NCBI GenBank assembly: GCA_029204225.1 | Contig: CM055113.1 | Span: forward strand, 33,758,329 to 33,822,328 | Length of the DNA: 64,000 nt | Direction of reading: 5' to 3' | Origin: Diphasiastrum complanatum | Taxonomy: Eukaryota; Streptophyta; Lycopodiopsida; Lycopodiales; Lycopodiaceae | In this document: in pieces, positions 48,267 to 59,150 of the stretch | Layout of the letters: every line of letters starts with the position of its first letter | Position numbering within the stretch: the first letter of the stretch is position 1 | Position numbers and translations under genes: made by a program | The notes under the pieces: model-generated | Seen by the model: the letters and a program-made list of their open reading frames with translations, nothing else | Databases searched by the model: none | What the model was told of the DNA's origin: nothing

Positions 48267-48647
48267 TCAACATGTAAATTGTGACCAACAACAATGGTCG
48301 ATGGTTGGTCGGCTGGAATAGTGTGTGTGTGGAGGATATTTTTTTTTTGAAAACTCAATAAACTCTTTCTCACTTGACATATTAGCCTCATATGCCCTGC
48401 TCTCAGATAATAGCCTTTGGAGGACATCTGTCTCACTTGCCCATTCTTCATGGTCCTCATAGTCGATGCCATCTCTAAGGTCATCATTATTAAAGTCAAT
48501 AAAATCTTCAAATTCAATAATCATGTTTGATAGAAGAGATAGTATCCCATCTTCTATGAGGTCCATTACGTCTCCAATATCGTTTATGGATAAGAAAGGA
48601 ATGTCGTCCATACAATACACAGGGATGTCCAGCAAGGTTTTGGTCAT
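48267..48647 (-). CDS. Acidic 126-residue ORF, function unknown
   Basis: Minus-strand frame starting MTKTLLDIPVYCMDDIPFLS with A-rich context before the ATG. It is rich in D, E, I and L (DFIDFNNDDLRDGIDYEDHE) and has no recognised domain. Downstream on the same strand, a TATATACTGCAG acceptor-like site near 48150 could add an exon. It may be a host gene fragment or an accessory ORF of the neighbouring element; I cannot tell. Confidence 0.3.
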   Translation of the reverse strand: MTKTLLDIPVYCMDDIPFLSINDIGDVMDLIEDGILSLLSNMIIEFEDFIDFNNDDLRDGIDYEDHEEWASETDVLQRLLSESRAYEANMSSEKEFIEFSKKKYPPHTHYSSRPTIDHCCWSQFTC

Positions 48648-48659
48648 TTTCGCTTACGG

Positions 48660-49082
48660 TAGATAAGGGAGAGATTGAAAAAGCACAGGCCTTGGTAGGG
48701 CCATGCTAACCTAGCCTCCTCTGCTTCTCCTAAAACCTCATCAATAATGGGATCCTCTCTAGCAGCAGGAGTACTAGGGACTAGCAGAGCTAGAGGAGTA
48801 CTATGGCCGAGCTACATGATTTTGTCTTGTCAGGGATAAGAGCAGATATGTAGAAGACAAAGGCCATGCCCTCCTTAACAAACCGACAGACACGATTGTG
48901 TTCCTCACAAATATGACTCGTTTGAACAGATCAATAAGTTTTGTGAACTTATGATTATGCCTTTGCTTGGCACTCGGATGGTGTATCAGCACGACGCACC
49001 TTTGGACAGCAGAAGGTGGCGATTGTAGTATATCAGGCACGTGGTGGCGATATTCGGCTATGGTGGAGATAGAGAAGGTTTG
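48660..49082. other. No gene seen
   Basis: Short unrelated frames only. Ends where the non-LTR element copy 2 begins. Confidence 0.3.
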
Positions 49083-50095
49083 ATTGCCTCGATTTTGCAC
49101 ATGCTTTCACTCAGCTTCTCAATGATTCACCTTCCGATAAAACTCGGGCTCGCCTTCTGTCTTGTGCAGGCTCTAGTGCTTGTGCTTGGCTTGTTGCGCG
49201 CCCTGTTGTTCCACTCTTGCGCCTTTCTTCAAAGCTGTTTGTCACCGCTCTTCGAGTCGGATTGGGTCTACCTCATCCAGTGCTGGCGGGTTTGACAAAA
49301 TGTTCTTGTGCTCACCCTCTTTATTCTATTGGCACTCATCTCATGTGTTGCCCTTCTGACGGATATCGCACCACGACTCATGATTCCATACGTGACTTAT
49401 TGGCATGTATTGCACATGACTGCGGCTTTCATGTTGTCCGAGAGCAAACCCACATCTTGCCGGTGTCTGATTCACAATCGCCTCGGCGTGGAGTTGATCT
49501 CGTTCTTTCGCGCGAGGGGATTCGCACGCTTGGAGATGTTGCTGATCCTTCGCGGCCAGACCTCCTTCGTCGTGCTTCAACTACCCAAGATGCCGCTGCT
49601 TCTCATGCGGCTCAAGATAAAGAGCGAGATTATTCACATCGCACTCCTGGAGAAGACTTCATTCTTTTTGCCTTGGAAATTTATGGGTGCCTACATAAGA
49701 AATTCGACAATTTTCTATCATCTTGTGCAAGTTTTGTAACGAAGCTCCAAGGACGTGGTGCCTCACCTTTATCTATCCTTACATCTCATTATCGTCAACA
49801 AGTTTATACACTTTACAACGCACTCAAGCACTTGCAATACTTCGACATGCCGTAATTGTAGAAACGGCTGCTTCACAGCTTCTTGCGCTACCTAAACTTC
49901 CAACTATCTTAGTTAGCGACTTACATCAAGCAGTAGGCTTTTTACAACTACTTTCTGAGATTGTTGTTTTGTTATAGTTGATGTATAATATCTCAATTTG
50001 CCTTTTGGCCTTTACACTTTTTACATGCATACCTTTGTACTTCGATGGATTTTCCCATCTTTTATTAATAAAAACAAGAAGTTTTTTTTCTTTTC
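49083..50095 (+). mobile_element. Non-LTR retrotransposon, copy 2 (5'-truncated)
   Basis: Begins within the coding region equivalent to HAFTQLL of copy 1 and runs to the common 3' end TTTTATTAATAAAAACAAG at about 50061-50090. Orientation is opposite to copy 1. Frame to 49216 has small shifts; the 49217-49855 frame is continuous. Everything upstream, including reverse transcriptase, is missing, as expected of 5' truncation. Confidence 0.75.
49217..49855 (+). pseudogene. CCHC and endonuclease-like region of non-LTR element copy 2
   Basis: A single frame carries LGLPHPVLAGLTKCSCAHPL, the zinc knuckle CSCAHPLYSIGTHLMCC (C-x-C-x9-H-x3-C), HDSIRDLLACIAHDC, then VDLVLSREGIRTLGDV, DPSRPDLLRRA and KERDYSHRT. 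The same order in two copies shows that the region was a constrained coding sequence. The R/G-VDLVL, D-V and K-x3-Y spacing resembles a PD-(D/E)XK nuclease as in R2-type elements; alternatives are a structural RT-C-terminal domain without nuclease activity. Confidence 0.6.
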
Positions 50096-53000
50096 ATATG
50101 AGTTTATCCATTGGTACTAAGTGACCCAATGAGGTTGGCTCCATTGGTTAGCTTTGACATCAAAGTTTCTATGGCAAGAACCATTGCAACAAAGTGACAC
50201 CCAATGAGGTCCGTTGAGTTGAGTTGGTTACTTTGGCATGCAAACGTGTGTCATGAAACAAGGGATCGCTTGGAAGTTCTCTTCGAGATCTGATTTTTAG
50301 GCTTTTGCTTTTGGTATGCCTAATGCCTGATAAAAGCACTAATTTCATATGAACTTTTTGCTGGCTCTCTCTGAAATTTCCTTTGGTCAATCCGTAGATG
50401 TAGGATCTCAATCCTCGTCATATTCACGGTATAATCTCCCTCCCTGGGCCAGCACTGTGACTAGGTTTCTCTCTCTATGCGAGATACGGCAGTGCAAAAA
50501 GGACAAATATTTTCAGGTTCAATACAAATTGTTAAGTGGCATTGATGCATGATTGATTTTCTGTGAGACAGGAAAGCTTTCTTTGCAGAGCGGACTTCCG
50601 CCGCTTAGTCTCCGTGACTCTGCAAGGACTCTCGATTTGTCATTGCCTTGTAATTTTTATCTCTCTATTGAGAAAATGGGTGCATTCATATTTCCTAATA
50701 AATGTGATTGAGACTTGTTGCTCTTCAATTTCCGTTATGTTCATCATTAGATCCTTTGCTTTTGCAAATTAAAGTAGAAAATTTCTAAAACCATATGAAA
50801 GTCCAAATGTGTCAATGCAGGGAGATCATTATTAATCCCTGACTAGAAGGCAGGACCAAAAATGTCGAGAGAAGAATTTTCCCGCAACTGTGATTCTGGA
50901 TCACCTCTTTGACTCTACCCTGCAGCAGTCCATAAGAAACAGGTTGGCAGCATGTTTGTACTTCACATTGCTTAAGAAACACAGTCAGCTCACATGTAGC
51001 GTGCACAATCACGATACAAAATATCAGGAACATCGACGATATGTTGGTATCTCTTGAACTGTCATTTGGAGGTATCTTCTTATGGTTAAAGACCAAATTG
51101 CCTGCAAAAATAACTCCGCTTCAAGCAGAGAACAGCTTTGTCTCGCTGAGCCTGTTGTATATTATGAAATAAACGTTCCGTTCGACATAAGCAATTTCGA
51201 AGTAGCTAATATACAACATGAATGAATGTGGATAATTAAGAGCGCCATGTAATGGCATAGGAAATTACTCATTTATCCTTCTCACAAGCTACCAGTGCTT
51301 GGAAAGTGGATGTTGAGAACCATTTGACACAATTGAGTTTGCAATATAAATTATTGAAGACAAGCATATTTGGGGCTTAAAGGGCTTCAATAAATTTAAG
51401 GAGAATAAAATCCAATAATTTCAATCGTAGAATGCCAATGGCAACGGGCAGACCGGAGGTGGCAAGATGCTACAATAAATATGGCTCCCAATCCAGCTAG
51501 CCTACCTCATTTTTGTACCATATTTTTGTAACATGGGCATACTGCTGCAGACTGATCTCGTTAAGATTTCGAACACCAAAAACGCGCCTAGTCATTTCGA
51601 GAAAAGAAAAAATTCTCGCAAATCAATCAAAAAAAATGATCAATTAGAAAAGCCCTAAAACGATTTGAGAAAGTGAAGTGATTTCCAGGTTTTAAGCTTC
51701 AAGTCCTTTATTCCTGTAAATCTTTGACTCCTCGAATACAAAGTCATGAACTTCGTCCGAGAAAACGCCCAGTCCACATTCTTGAGATGAAATTGTGTTT
51801 GGCCTCAAACGCCGTCGGCTTTATTCAATTCTTGGTGGGTCGACACATCTGCCAGCACCATCTGCCAATGGGCCTTTATCTCATGCAGACAGTCTGCAGT
51901 CACAGGTAAACTCCATTTGGACAGGCTACTAACTGGGTTGTGTGAGTGAAGCTCTTGTCCCGGGTACATACGATACAATATTCTCCTGAGCTGGGATTAT
52001 GCTGCACAAGAAAAGCTGGCACTCATTAAATCCATTTTTTTCTAAGAGCAGCAGGCATTTGCAAATGCTTATTATGTGTGACTGCTTGTGATCATAAGCA
52101 TGTCAAACAAAACATACCATTACTGAGCAAGGCAACCGTTGTGAAAATCCTCAGGCCCAAGAGACGGACACTATAGTATGCAATCAAAAGTTTTCCCCTA
52201 TCTGTCAAGACGTGGCCTTTTGAATGGAGATGCTGGGGATGCTGGATGCTTCCAGGGTGACTGAGATTGAGTGAGAGGTGAATCAGTCGTGAGACGAACT
52301 GGATCTCCATTGAGGTGACGAGTGATGCATGGGTAGAGGGTACCGGCTACCGCAGAGTCACTTACTAAGGCTGGTTCCCCAAAGTCAAGCCTTCCAAGGC
52401 GCCTGCAGATGTTCCGGCATAATAATAAGCAAATTTGCAGCCAAAAAGTCGGCCCACCCAGCAAGAGAAACAAAACAAGCTATGGACAGACCACCAAATG
52501 CTCAAATCACATTCATCACATTTGGAGCATATCACACATTAATGAATTGCAGCTTTTAATGCTTGCTTTTCGCTATTGTACAATCCTTTCAAGCACATGT
52601 ACATAGAACTTCGGGTCAAAGGTTAAAGACATAAGATTGCAACAAATATAGTGGTTGCATGTTATTGGAAAAATTTTAAAGGGGCTTGAAAACATTCAAA
52701 GAAATCGTTGGTTGAACGAAACTGAAGCAAGTTTGAACAAACTGAATGAATTTTAGCACTTTGGGGGCAAAACACTGTCTGTAACTGCTTCTAAATGCTT
52801 CACTGAGATCACTTAACAGATCCAGATGAGCACAAACCAAGCTCAAGACTATTTTCCAAAGTTTGCAGCTTGGTGATTAGAATAATTGGTCAGCAAACCC
52901 TTCAAAAGCCATGTCTATACACAACAAAAATCTGTCATATGCTTATGTTATCAAAAGTGACGAATACCAACAGGGAACAAGACTTTGTTGAGATTTTTTT

Positions 53001-53340
53001 TGGGGGGGGGGAATCACGATTGCATTCCATAACATGATCCGGAACGAGATCCAGGAAATTCCACTACGGATCTTGGAATGTGCACTAATTTTTCTTTTTT
53101 GGATTTAAAAAAAAAAACAGAATTTATACTTTTTTTTTTGTTTTCCTTTTGTGTGAAACTATTAAGCCAGTCTGTGGAAAAAATTTCTCTTCTTCCTACA
53201 ATTGATCGTGCTCCAAGATACACCTTTGACTGTGCATACATACTGCTCTACCTTGAGTCTCTTACCTCCGGAGTTGCATCAATTCCCTCATGACAGTCCT
53301 CTACATGTGCAGGCCACTTTCCTTCCCTCAACTCTCCATA
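50096..53340. other. No gene supported
   Basis: AT-rich intergenic sequence, with frames of at most about 94 codons and no motif. A poly-G run lies near 53002-53011 and T/A-rich runs near 53091-53140. The minus-strand frame near 52198-52473 is unrecognised. Confidence 0.4.
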
Positions 53341-53356
53341 TTTAAACCCCCGCCCC

Positions 53357-53360
<4 letters not shown>

Positions 53361-53415
<55 letters not shown>
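53361..53415. repeat. (CT)n microsatellite
   Basis: 55 bp of CT after a C-rich stretch. Confidence 0.98.
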
Positions 53416-53418
<3 letters not shown>

Positions 53419-54485
53419 ATGGATCCAAGTGGCCAAATGACATAATAAATAGACCCAATGTAACTACCAAGTACTTTGGGGATCCAAAGCAACTATGGAG
53501 GCCCCAACTTCCAAGTGCATTAAAATATCAGCATAGACCCTAATTACCAGTCCATAAATCTTGAGAGGAAGGCTTTGAATTCACGCAGCATAGAAATCTG
53601 ATTGAGAGAGATGATTATCTAAAAACCACAATAGCACATAGATTTATGGTCACACCACCAATGATTCCAATTTATTGAAAAGAAAAAAAAAGGTAATATA
53701 ATATATACCAAGCCAATGTATGTTTCACTGCATGTTATGTCAGTAGCGAGAAGTGCTCTAGTAAGGCAGATACTAGATAGCTTAGTAAGAAACTACACCA
53801 CCCCCTTATTGGTAGAATCTTAAAAGCTTAACCAATAGAAAGTTTGAAACAGCTGACTTGCATAGTGTAAATGATACCTATTCAATCTGTTGTTGATTGC
53901 TGTAAGGTCCTTTGAGGGACTTTGATATGCATGAGTGCTCTCCCCAACACATGCAAAGAGATTACGTGAGTGAGGTGACATTAGAGATCCCATCTGCAGT
54001 ACAACATGTGGCAGCCATGCTCTTGCATAAAATTGGAGGATGCTAAGCTATTCTATTCAACAAGCAATCAGATGTGCTACTGCAATTTACATGGTAAGTC
54101 ACATTGTTTGAAAGCAATTAAGGCCTAGTTGCAATCTTCTCTTTATCTACAATGATGTGGATCTTAGAACTCTTTTTCACGAATAATGCAATGGCAAGAT
54201 CGACTCTGCATTTAAAATATCTATCAAATGAGAGCCAAGCACAATAGACTACAAAGAGGTCTAGAAATTGGGCCTTGATGCAATTTCGATACACGCATTT
54301 GCATAGTAAGTGTGACAAATAGTCACAAAATTGCCTGGGATACCTTGGTTGATCGCAACGGTGAGACGTAGACATTGTGATTTGCAGAGATTTTTTTTGG
54401 CGACATATCAGGAAGGACAGGAAATGAGGATAATCCAGGAGATTCAGGCAGGTTACCTGCAAATTGAAAATAAGTACATATTCCA

Positions 54486-54522
<37 letters not shown>

Positions 54523-55694
54523 CGCTCATATGTACCTATTTGGTTTTATTATCTTAAGATGACAGATGCACGTGTATATACACATAAGCCACATGCACAA
54601 ATAGATAGAAGTCAAACATTCTATTTTACAGCCCTCTCCATAGTCTCTCATTCTCAGTACTACGAAAAACCATTGCCAAAATGCCCATTTGCAAGCTATG
54701 ACCAACATGACATATGCAAAACACATAAATGAAAGGAGAACACTAATAAACTAAGAAAGCAATGGAGAATAATAATGGAATATCAACAATCCCCACCTAT
54801 TGATAATAACTTGCGTAAGCTACTCTAAGAAAGCTAGCTACCAAACTTTCCATTCGATTGATGAGTTGTCAATAATGAGGTGTACCTGTGTGGCAACCTA
54901 AAGACATTACTAGAATTTCTTTCTCTCTATGTGCACACAACATGCATATACATTTGTACATACTACATACGTATGTGTAAATATTGTCCAATCCAATGGA
55001 TTAGCCAGACATAGTTCTACAGATATACGAAACTGTTCTAATTAAGACACCATTTCATGCATTGTTTTCTAGAACCTTTATATAAAGTGATTGTGGTCAC
55101 CAGTTCAAAGCACCACCAAGAGATTGCATGAAGCTGCAAAAAGTTCCCATTCAAGCTGTCAAATCTTCTAATGAGTTTTTTACATATCATTGAAAACAAA
55201 TTATACCAGCCATAGAATTAATGGACCGTGTACAGTTCACCACCGTACAGTTCTCAAAAAATTTAACCTAGAACCATGGTGAACCGTACAAATAATTAAT
55301 TGATTAATTTTTTTTCCACCCCCAAAAATAGCCCAAAAAAATGCCAAAAACAGCAGATTTGTAGGGAGTTTAGATTATTTAGTTCAAATTAATAGCCTTT
55401 TTTATTAACTACCCATCCCCAAAAACAGCCAAAAAAAGGGCCAAAAAAGTAGGAAAAATACCCAAATTGTTAAGAGAGAGAGGGAGACAGAGAGAGGGGG
55501 AGGCTATCATAGTAAACCATTTCATCAGTGTACACAATGCACATCAACTAGCCATCCATCTGGAAAACAAGTGAGATGCTCTGTACATAATCTCATCACA
55601 TAGAGCCCGCCACACACGGCTAGGGTTTGACCTCAAAAAAACATTGTGTGAATGGAACAAAAATGAACCACATGACAACATCTACAATATGTCC
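53416..55694. other. No gene supported; one CT tract
   Basis: A (CT)n run of about 32 bp lies at 54488-54519. Around 55310-55460, A-rich units with CCCAAAAAnAGCCnAAAAA recur. No coding sequence recognised. Confidence 0.4.
54488..54519. repeat. (CT)16 microsatellite
   Basis: CT dinucleotides ending in CGCTCGCTC. Confidence 0.97.
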
Positions 55695-56100
55695 TCAAGA
55701 TGCTTGCGTGGCATCTGGATCATCAAAATCATCTAACTCATCCTCCTCTGTCACAACCTGATTGAAGTCACGTAAAACCTCTCCCTCAATCTGTGTCCCT
55801 GACAAAGTGATGCAAGATGCACCTTTGCCAGAGCCACGCAGCCTCCCTCTCTGTCTACGTGCCACTGTCTGACTAGAACCTCTGCCTCTCTGGAAAGACC
55901 CCCTGCCAGATCCTGAAGGCCTTCCTGGACGCCTCCGAGCTGGTGTTGTGGAAGCAGATGTAGTAGGAGGTACCGCTAATGCAGGAATGGGTGTGGCACG
56001 AGATGCAGGCACCCTAAATGTAGGCTAGGCAGGGACAGCTCCTCGTGGATAGTAACCTGCTGGAAGAAGGGGTCTATGACTAGAACCCTCTGGCATGGCA
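55695..56100 (-). pseudogene. Basic-then-acidic C-terminal tail with AT-hook-like motif
   Basis: The minus-strand frame reads ARRRPGRPSGSGRGSFQRGR, where RRRPGRPSG matches the core of an AT-hook, then RRQRGRLRGSGKG and a final acidic VTEEDELDDFDDPDATQAS before the stop. Upstream a stop at about 56027 interrupts a frame that otherwise continues to about 56100, where a gypsy LTR begins. It is probably the C-terminal tail of a larger DNA-binding protein, perhaps a hAT-type transposase, but this is a guess. Confidence 0.35.
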
Positions 56101-56102
56101 GG

Positions 56103-56217
56103 TGTAATAGATTCTAACACCACAGTAGGGCAAACACTAACTGCTCCACCCACCTTGCCTACTCCCTGATATGGAGCAAGCCCCTCCTAGCCCAGTGTGA
56201 GAACTGGTAGCATGCAT
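56103..56217 (-). repeat. Gypsy family G LTR, layer 1, interrupted
   Basis: 115 bp from TGTAATAGATTCTAAC to GGTAGCATGCA match the first third (plus-strand reading) of the family LTR. At 56218 another full LTR of the same family starts, so this oldest copy was cut by insertion within its own LTR. Confidence 0.85.
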
Positions 56218-56574
56218 GTAATAGATCCTAACACCACAGTAGGGCAAACACTCACCGATCCACCCAACCTTGCCTACTCCCTGATATAGAGTAAGCCCCT
56301 CCTAGCCTGGTGTGAGGACTGGTAGCATGCATACTGCCAAGTGTCGGCCACGTGGCACTGATGTGGCCGACTGCACGTCGGGACCCAACTGGGGGCCCTG
56401 TCCTGCTGACAGGGTCCCTATACTGTGTTAGACCCGCCATGGATATGGACCGTGCTGGGGCACACTACCCACACTGTCTTGCCATGTTGGTCATGTACGC
56501 TGGACACAACCCTGACTGTGGTATTTGACCTTCTCTGTTCTCTAGGGTTCGGTACTGGTCACAAACTCGTAACA
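56218..56574 (-). repeat. Gypsy family G LTR, layer 2 (3' LTR)
   Basis: 357 bp, starting TGTAATAGATCC and ending CTCGTAACA, with several differences from the layer-3 LTRs. It is the 3' LTR of the element that continues at 56575-56835 and 63049-64000. Confidence 0.9.
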
Positions 56575-56835
56575 CTCCCCCCCCCCTTAAGAACCGTCTT
56601 GGTCCTCTAAGACAAAGTCTGGAAAAATCTTGCGAAGGAGGCTGCCTCTTTCCCAAGTGGCATTCTCAACAGGCTGATCATTCCACTTGACCAAATATTC
56701 TCGGTATAGAGTATGACGAGCTTGCGTCTCTCTACTATCAAGAATCTCCTCTGGTTCATGTGGAGGTTGCTGAGGATCCAATGGAAGAACTAGAACACTT
56801 TTCCCTACCAGATTTTCTGATCTGGCAAAGGCATG
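56575..56835 (-). pseudogene. Gypsy family G layer 2, chromodomain end
   Basis: Minus strand: NLVGKSVLVLPLDPQQPPHE, then EEILDSRETQARHTLYREYL, VKWNDQPVENATWERGS and VLEDQDGS before the stop at about 56587. This is the chromodomain at the integrase C-terminus, split from the rest of layer 2 by the layer-3 insertion. About 75-80 bp between this part and 63054 is missing compared with layer 3, a deletion older than the insertion. Confidence 0.9.
56831..56835. repeat. Target site duplication GCATG, left
   Basis: GCATG immediately outside the left LTR of layer 3; the same five bases follow its right LTR at 63049-63053. Confidence 0.95.
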
Positions 56836-57193
56836 TGTAATAGATCCCAACACCACAGTAGGGCAAACACTAACTGATCCACCCAACCTTGCCTACTCCC
56901 TGATATAGAGTAAGCCCCTCCTAGCCCAGTGTGAGGACTGGTAGCATGCTACTGCCAAGTGTCGGCCACGTGGCACTGACGTGGCCGACTGCACGTCGGG
57001 ACCCAACTGGGGGCCCTATCCTGCTGACAGGGTCCCTAGGCTGTGTTACGCCCGCCATGGCTATGGACTGTGCTGGGGCACACTACTCACACTGTCTTGC
57101 CCTGTTGGTCATGTACGCTGGACACGACCCTGACTGTGGTATCTGACCTATCTGTGTTCTCTAGGGTTCGGCACTGGTTACGAGCTCGTAACA
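56836..57193 (-). repeat. 3' LTR of gypsy layer 3
   Basis: 358 bp. On the coding strand it starts TGTTACGAGCTCGTAACC, containing the 16-bp palindrome GTTACGAGCTCGTAAC, and ends GGGATCTATTACA. Confidence 0.97.
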
Positions 57194-57209
57194 CTCCCTC
57201 CCCCTTAAG
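57194..57209 (-). promoter_or_regulatory. Polypurine tract of gypsy layer 3
   Basis: On the coding strand CTTAAGGGGGAGGGAG directly before the 3' LTR. The polyprotein stop TAA at 57205-57207 lies inside it. Confidence 0.9.
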
Positions 57210-59150
57210 AACCGTCTTGGTCCTCTAAGACAAAGTCTGGAAAAATCTTGCGAAGGACGCTGCCTCTTTCCCAAGTGGCATTCTCAACAGGCTGATCATT
57301 CCACTTAACCAGATATTCTCGGTATAGAGTATGACGAGTTTGCGTCTCTCTACTATCTAGAATTTCCTCTGGTTCATGTGGAGGTTGTTGAGGATCCAAT
57401 GGGAGAACTAGAACACTGTCCCCTACCAGATTATCTGATCTGGTTAAGGCTTTTCGTAACTGACTTACATGAAAGACTGGAAAAATCTTACTGCTGTGTG
57501 GGAGTTCTAGTTCATAGGTGACCTCGCCTAGTCTCCTACTGATGGTAAAGGGACCACAATACCTTGGAGACAACTTAGCACACACTCCTGATTTGAGGGT
57601 TTTAGAGTCAACTGGGACTCTCAAGTAGACTTTCTCACCAGTGGAGAACTGCATATCCCGTCTGTGTGGATCTGCATAATGCCTGGCTCGATCCTGGGAT
57701 TGTCTAATGCTACGCTTAGCATGTTCTATCATCTGGTTTAGGTCTTCTAAAAAGTTTCTGGCTGCTTCAACTTTTTCTTGTTTAAACCCTACAGCTGTGG
57801 GTGAGCGTGGCTGAAAACCGTACATCAGCATAAATGGGCTGTATCCCGTAGCTGAATGTTTGGTACTGTTGTAAGCAAACTCTAATATCGAGAGATACTC
57901 CTCCCAATTAGTCTGCCTCTTGCTGACGTATGCACGAAGCATATCCTCCAGCACTTGATTTACCCTTTCTGTTTGACCGTCCGTCTGTGGATGGTCGGTG
58001 GTACTCATATTAAGTTTAGTATGGAGATGATGGAATACTGCCTTCCAAAAATTTCCAATAAACTTACTGTCCCGGTCGCTGACTATGCCGGAAGGTAGAC
58101 CGTACAATTTAAATAGCCCGTCTACAAACAACCTCGCTAACTCTGGAGCTCTAACGGTTGTTTTGGTCGGAATAAAATGAGCCATTTTGGTCAGACGGTC
58201 AACTGTGACCCATATAGCGTCATTACCCTTTTGGGTTTTAGGCAGGCCTACTATAAAATCCATGGAGATACTCTCCCATTTACCAGCTGGTATTTCTAAG
58301 GGATGCAACAACCCTCCTACCTTTAAACACTCTGCTTTATTTACTTGACATTTATGGCAACTGGTTACATACTGGTGGACGTCCTTTTTCATACTGGGCC
58401 AGAAAAATTGCCTACGAAGAAGCTCATAGGTCTTCTGTATGCCTGGGTGTCCCGCGCTAGGATTGTCATGACATTCATATAGGACCTGCTGCCTATAATC
58501 CTCTGAATTGGGGACACATACTCTATCTCTATAGAGCAAGTACTCATCCTGAATGGAATACTGTTTCCATTTGAATCCTTGAGTCAACTGACCCTCAACC
58601 ACTGGGGTTTGCTTGGGTAATACAGGCTCAGAATCCTCAACGTCATCTGATGACGTATACTCGGACTCATCATCATCCTCAACGGAAGCTGCCGTATTCT
58701 TGGATGAATTGGCACCAGCCCCGGGAACTGGTTCTGGAGTCTGTAACTGTCTGTTCTGGACCGAGTTCCAGATAATAGAGAAGAATGCATCATGCTGGCA
58801 TTTCCCTCTCAAGGACTCGAGTAACTCATTACGAATCTGAGTAAAACTCAGCTCGTTTATCATAGGCATTCTGCTAAGGGCATCTGCTACTGTATTGAAT
58901 TTTCCACGCCTATATCTGATAGACATGTCAAACTCTTGCATCAACTCTGCCCAACGAGATTTCCGACCTCTAAGCTCAGGTTGATTGCAAAGGTATCTGA
59001 GACTCTCATGGTCTGTCAGGACCTCAAAGTTGGCACCATACAAATAATGCCTCCAAGTCTTAAGGGCATGGACTATAGAAAAGAGTTCCTTTTCATAGGC
59101 ACTATACCTAGTCTGTGTTGGCTCGAGTTTTTTACTCTCGAACGCAACTG
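57205..59150 (-). pseudogene. Gypsy layer 3 RNase H end, integrase and chromodomain
   Basis: After the frameshift the frame carries the RNase H end (FEVLTDHESLRYLCNQPE, RRGKFNTVADALSRM), an acidic linker, the integrase zinc region (HPGIQKTYELLRRQFFWPSM, CHKCQVNKAE), and the core with the first aspartate in MDFIVGLPKTQ, the second in IVSDRDSKFIGNFW and the glutamate in HPQTDGQTERVNQVLEDML. The C-terminus has CGPFTISRRLGEVTYELELP and a chromodomain (EEILDSRETQTRHTLYREYL, VKWNDQPVENATWE). In this family the chromodomain directs integration to marked chromatin. Catalytic residues are all present. Confidence 0.93.

Noticed and set aside
49308-49739. 143-codon plus-strand frame
   Set aside because: Shifted frame within the endonuclease-like region of the non-LTR element; the 49217 frame carries the conserved motifs.
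53014-53300. Paired frames near homopolymer runs
   Set aside because: Runs of G, A and T make frames unreliable; no domain seen.
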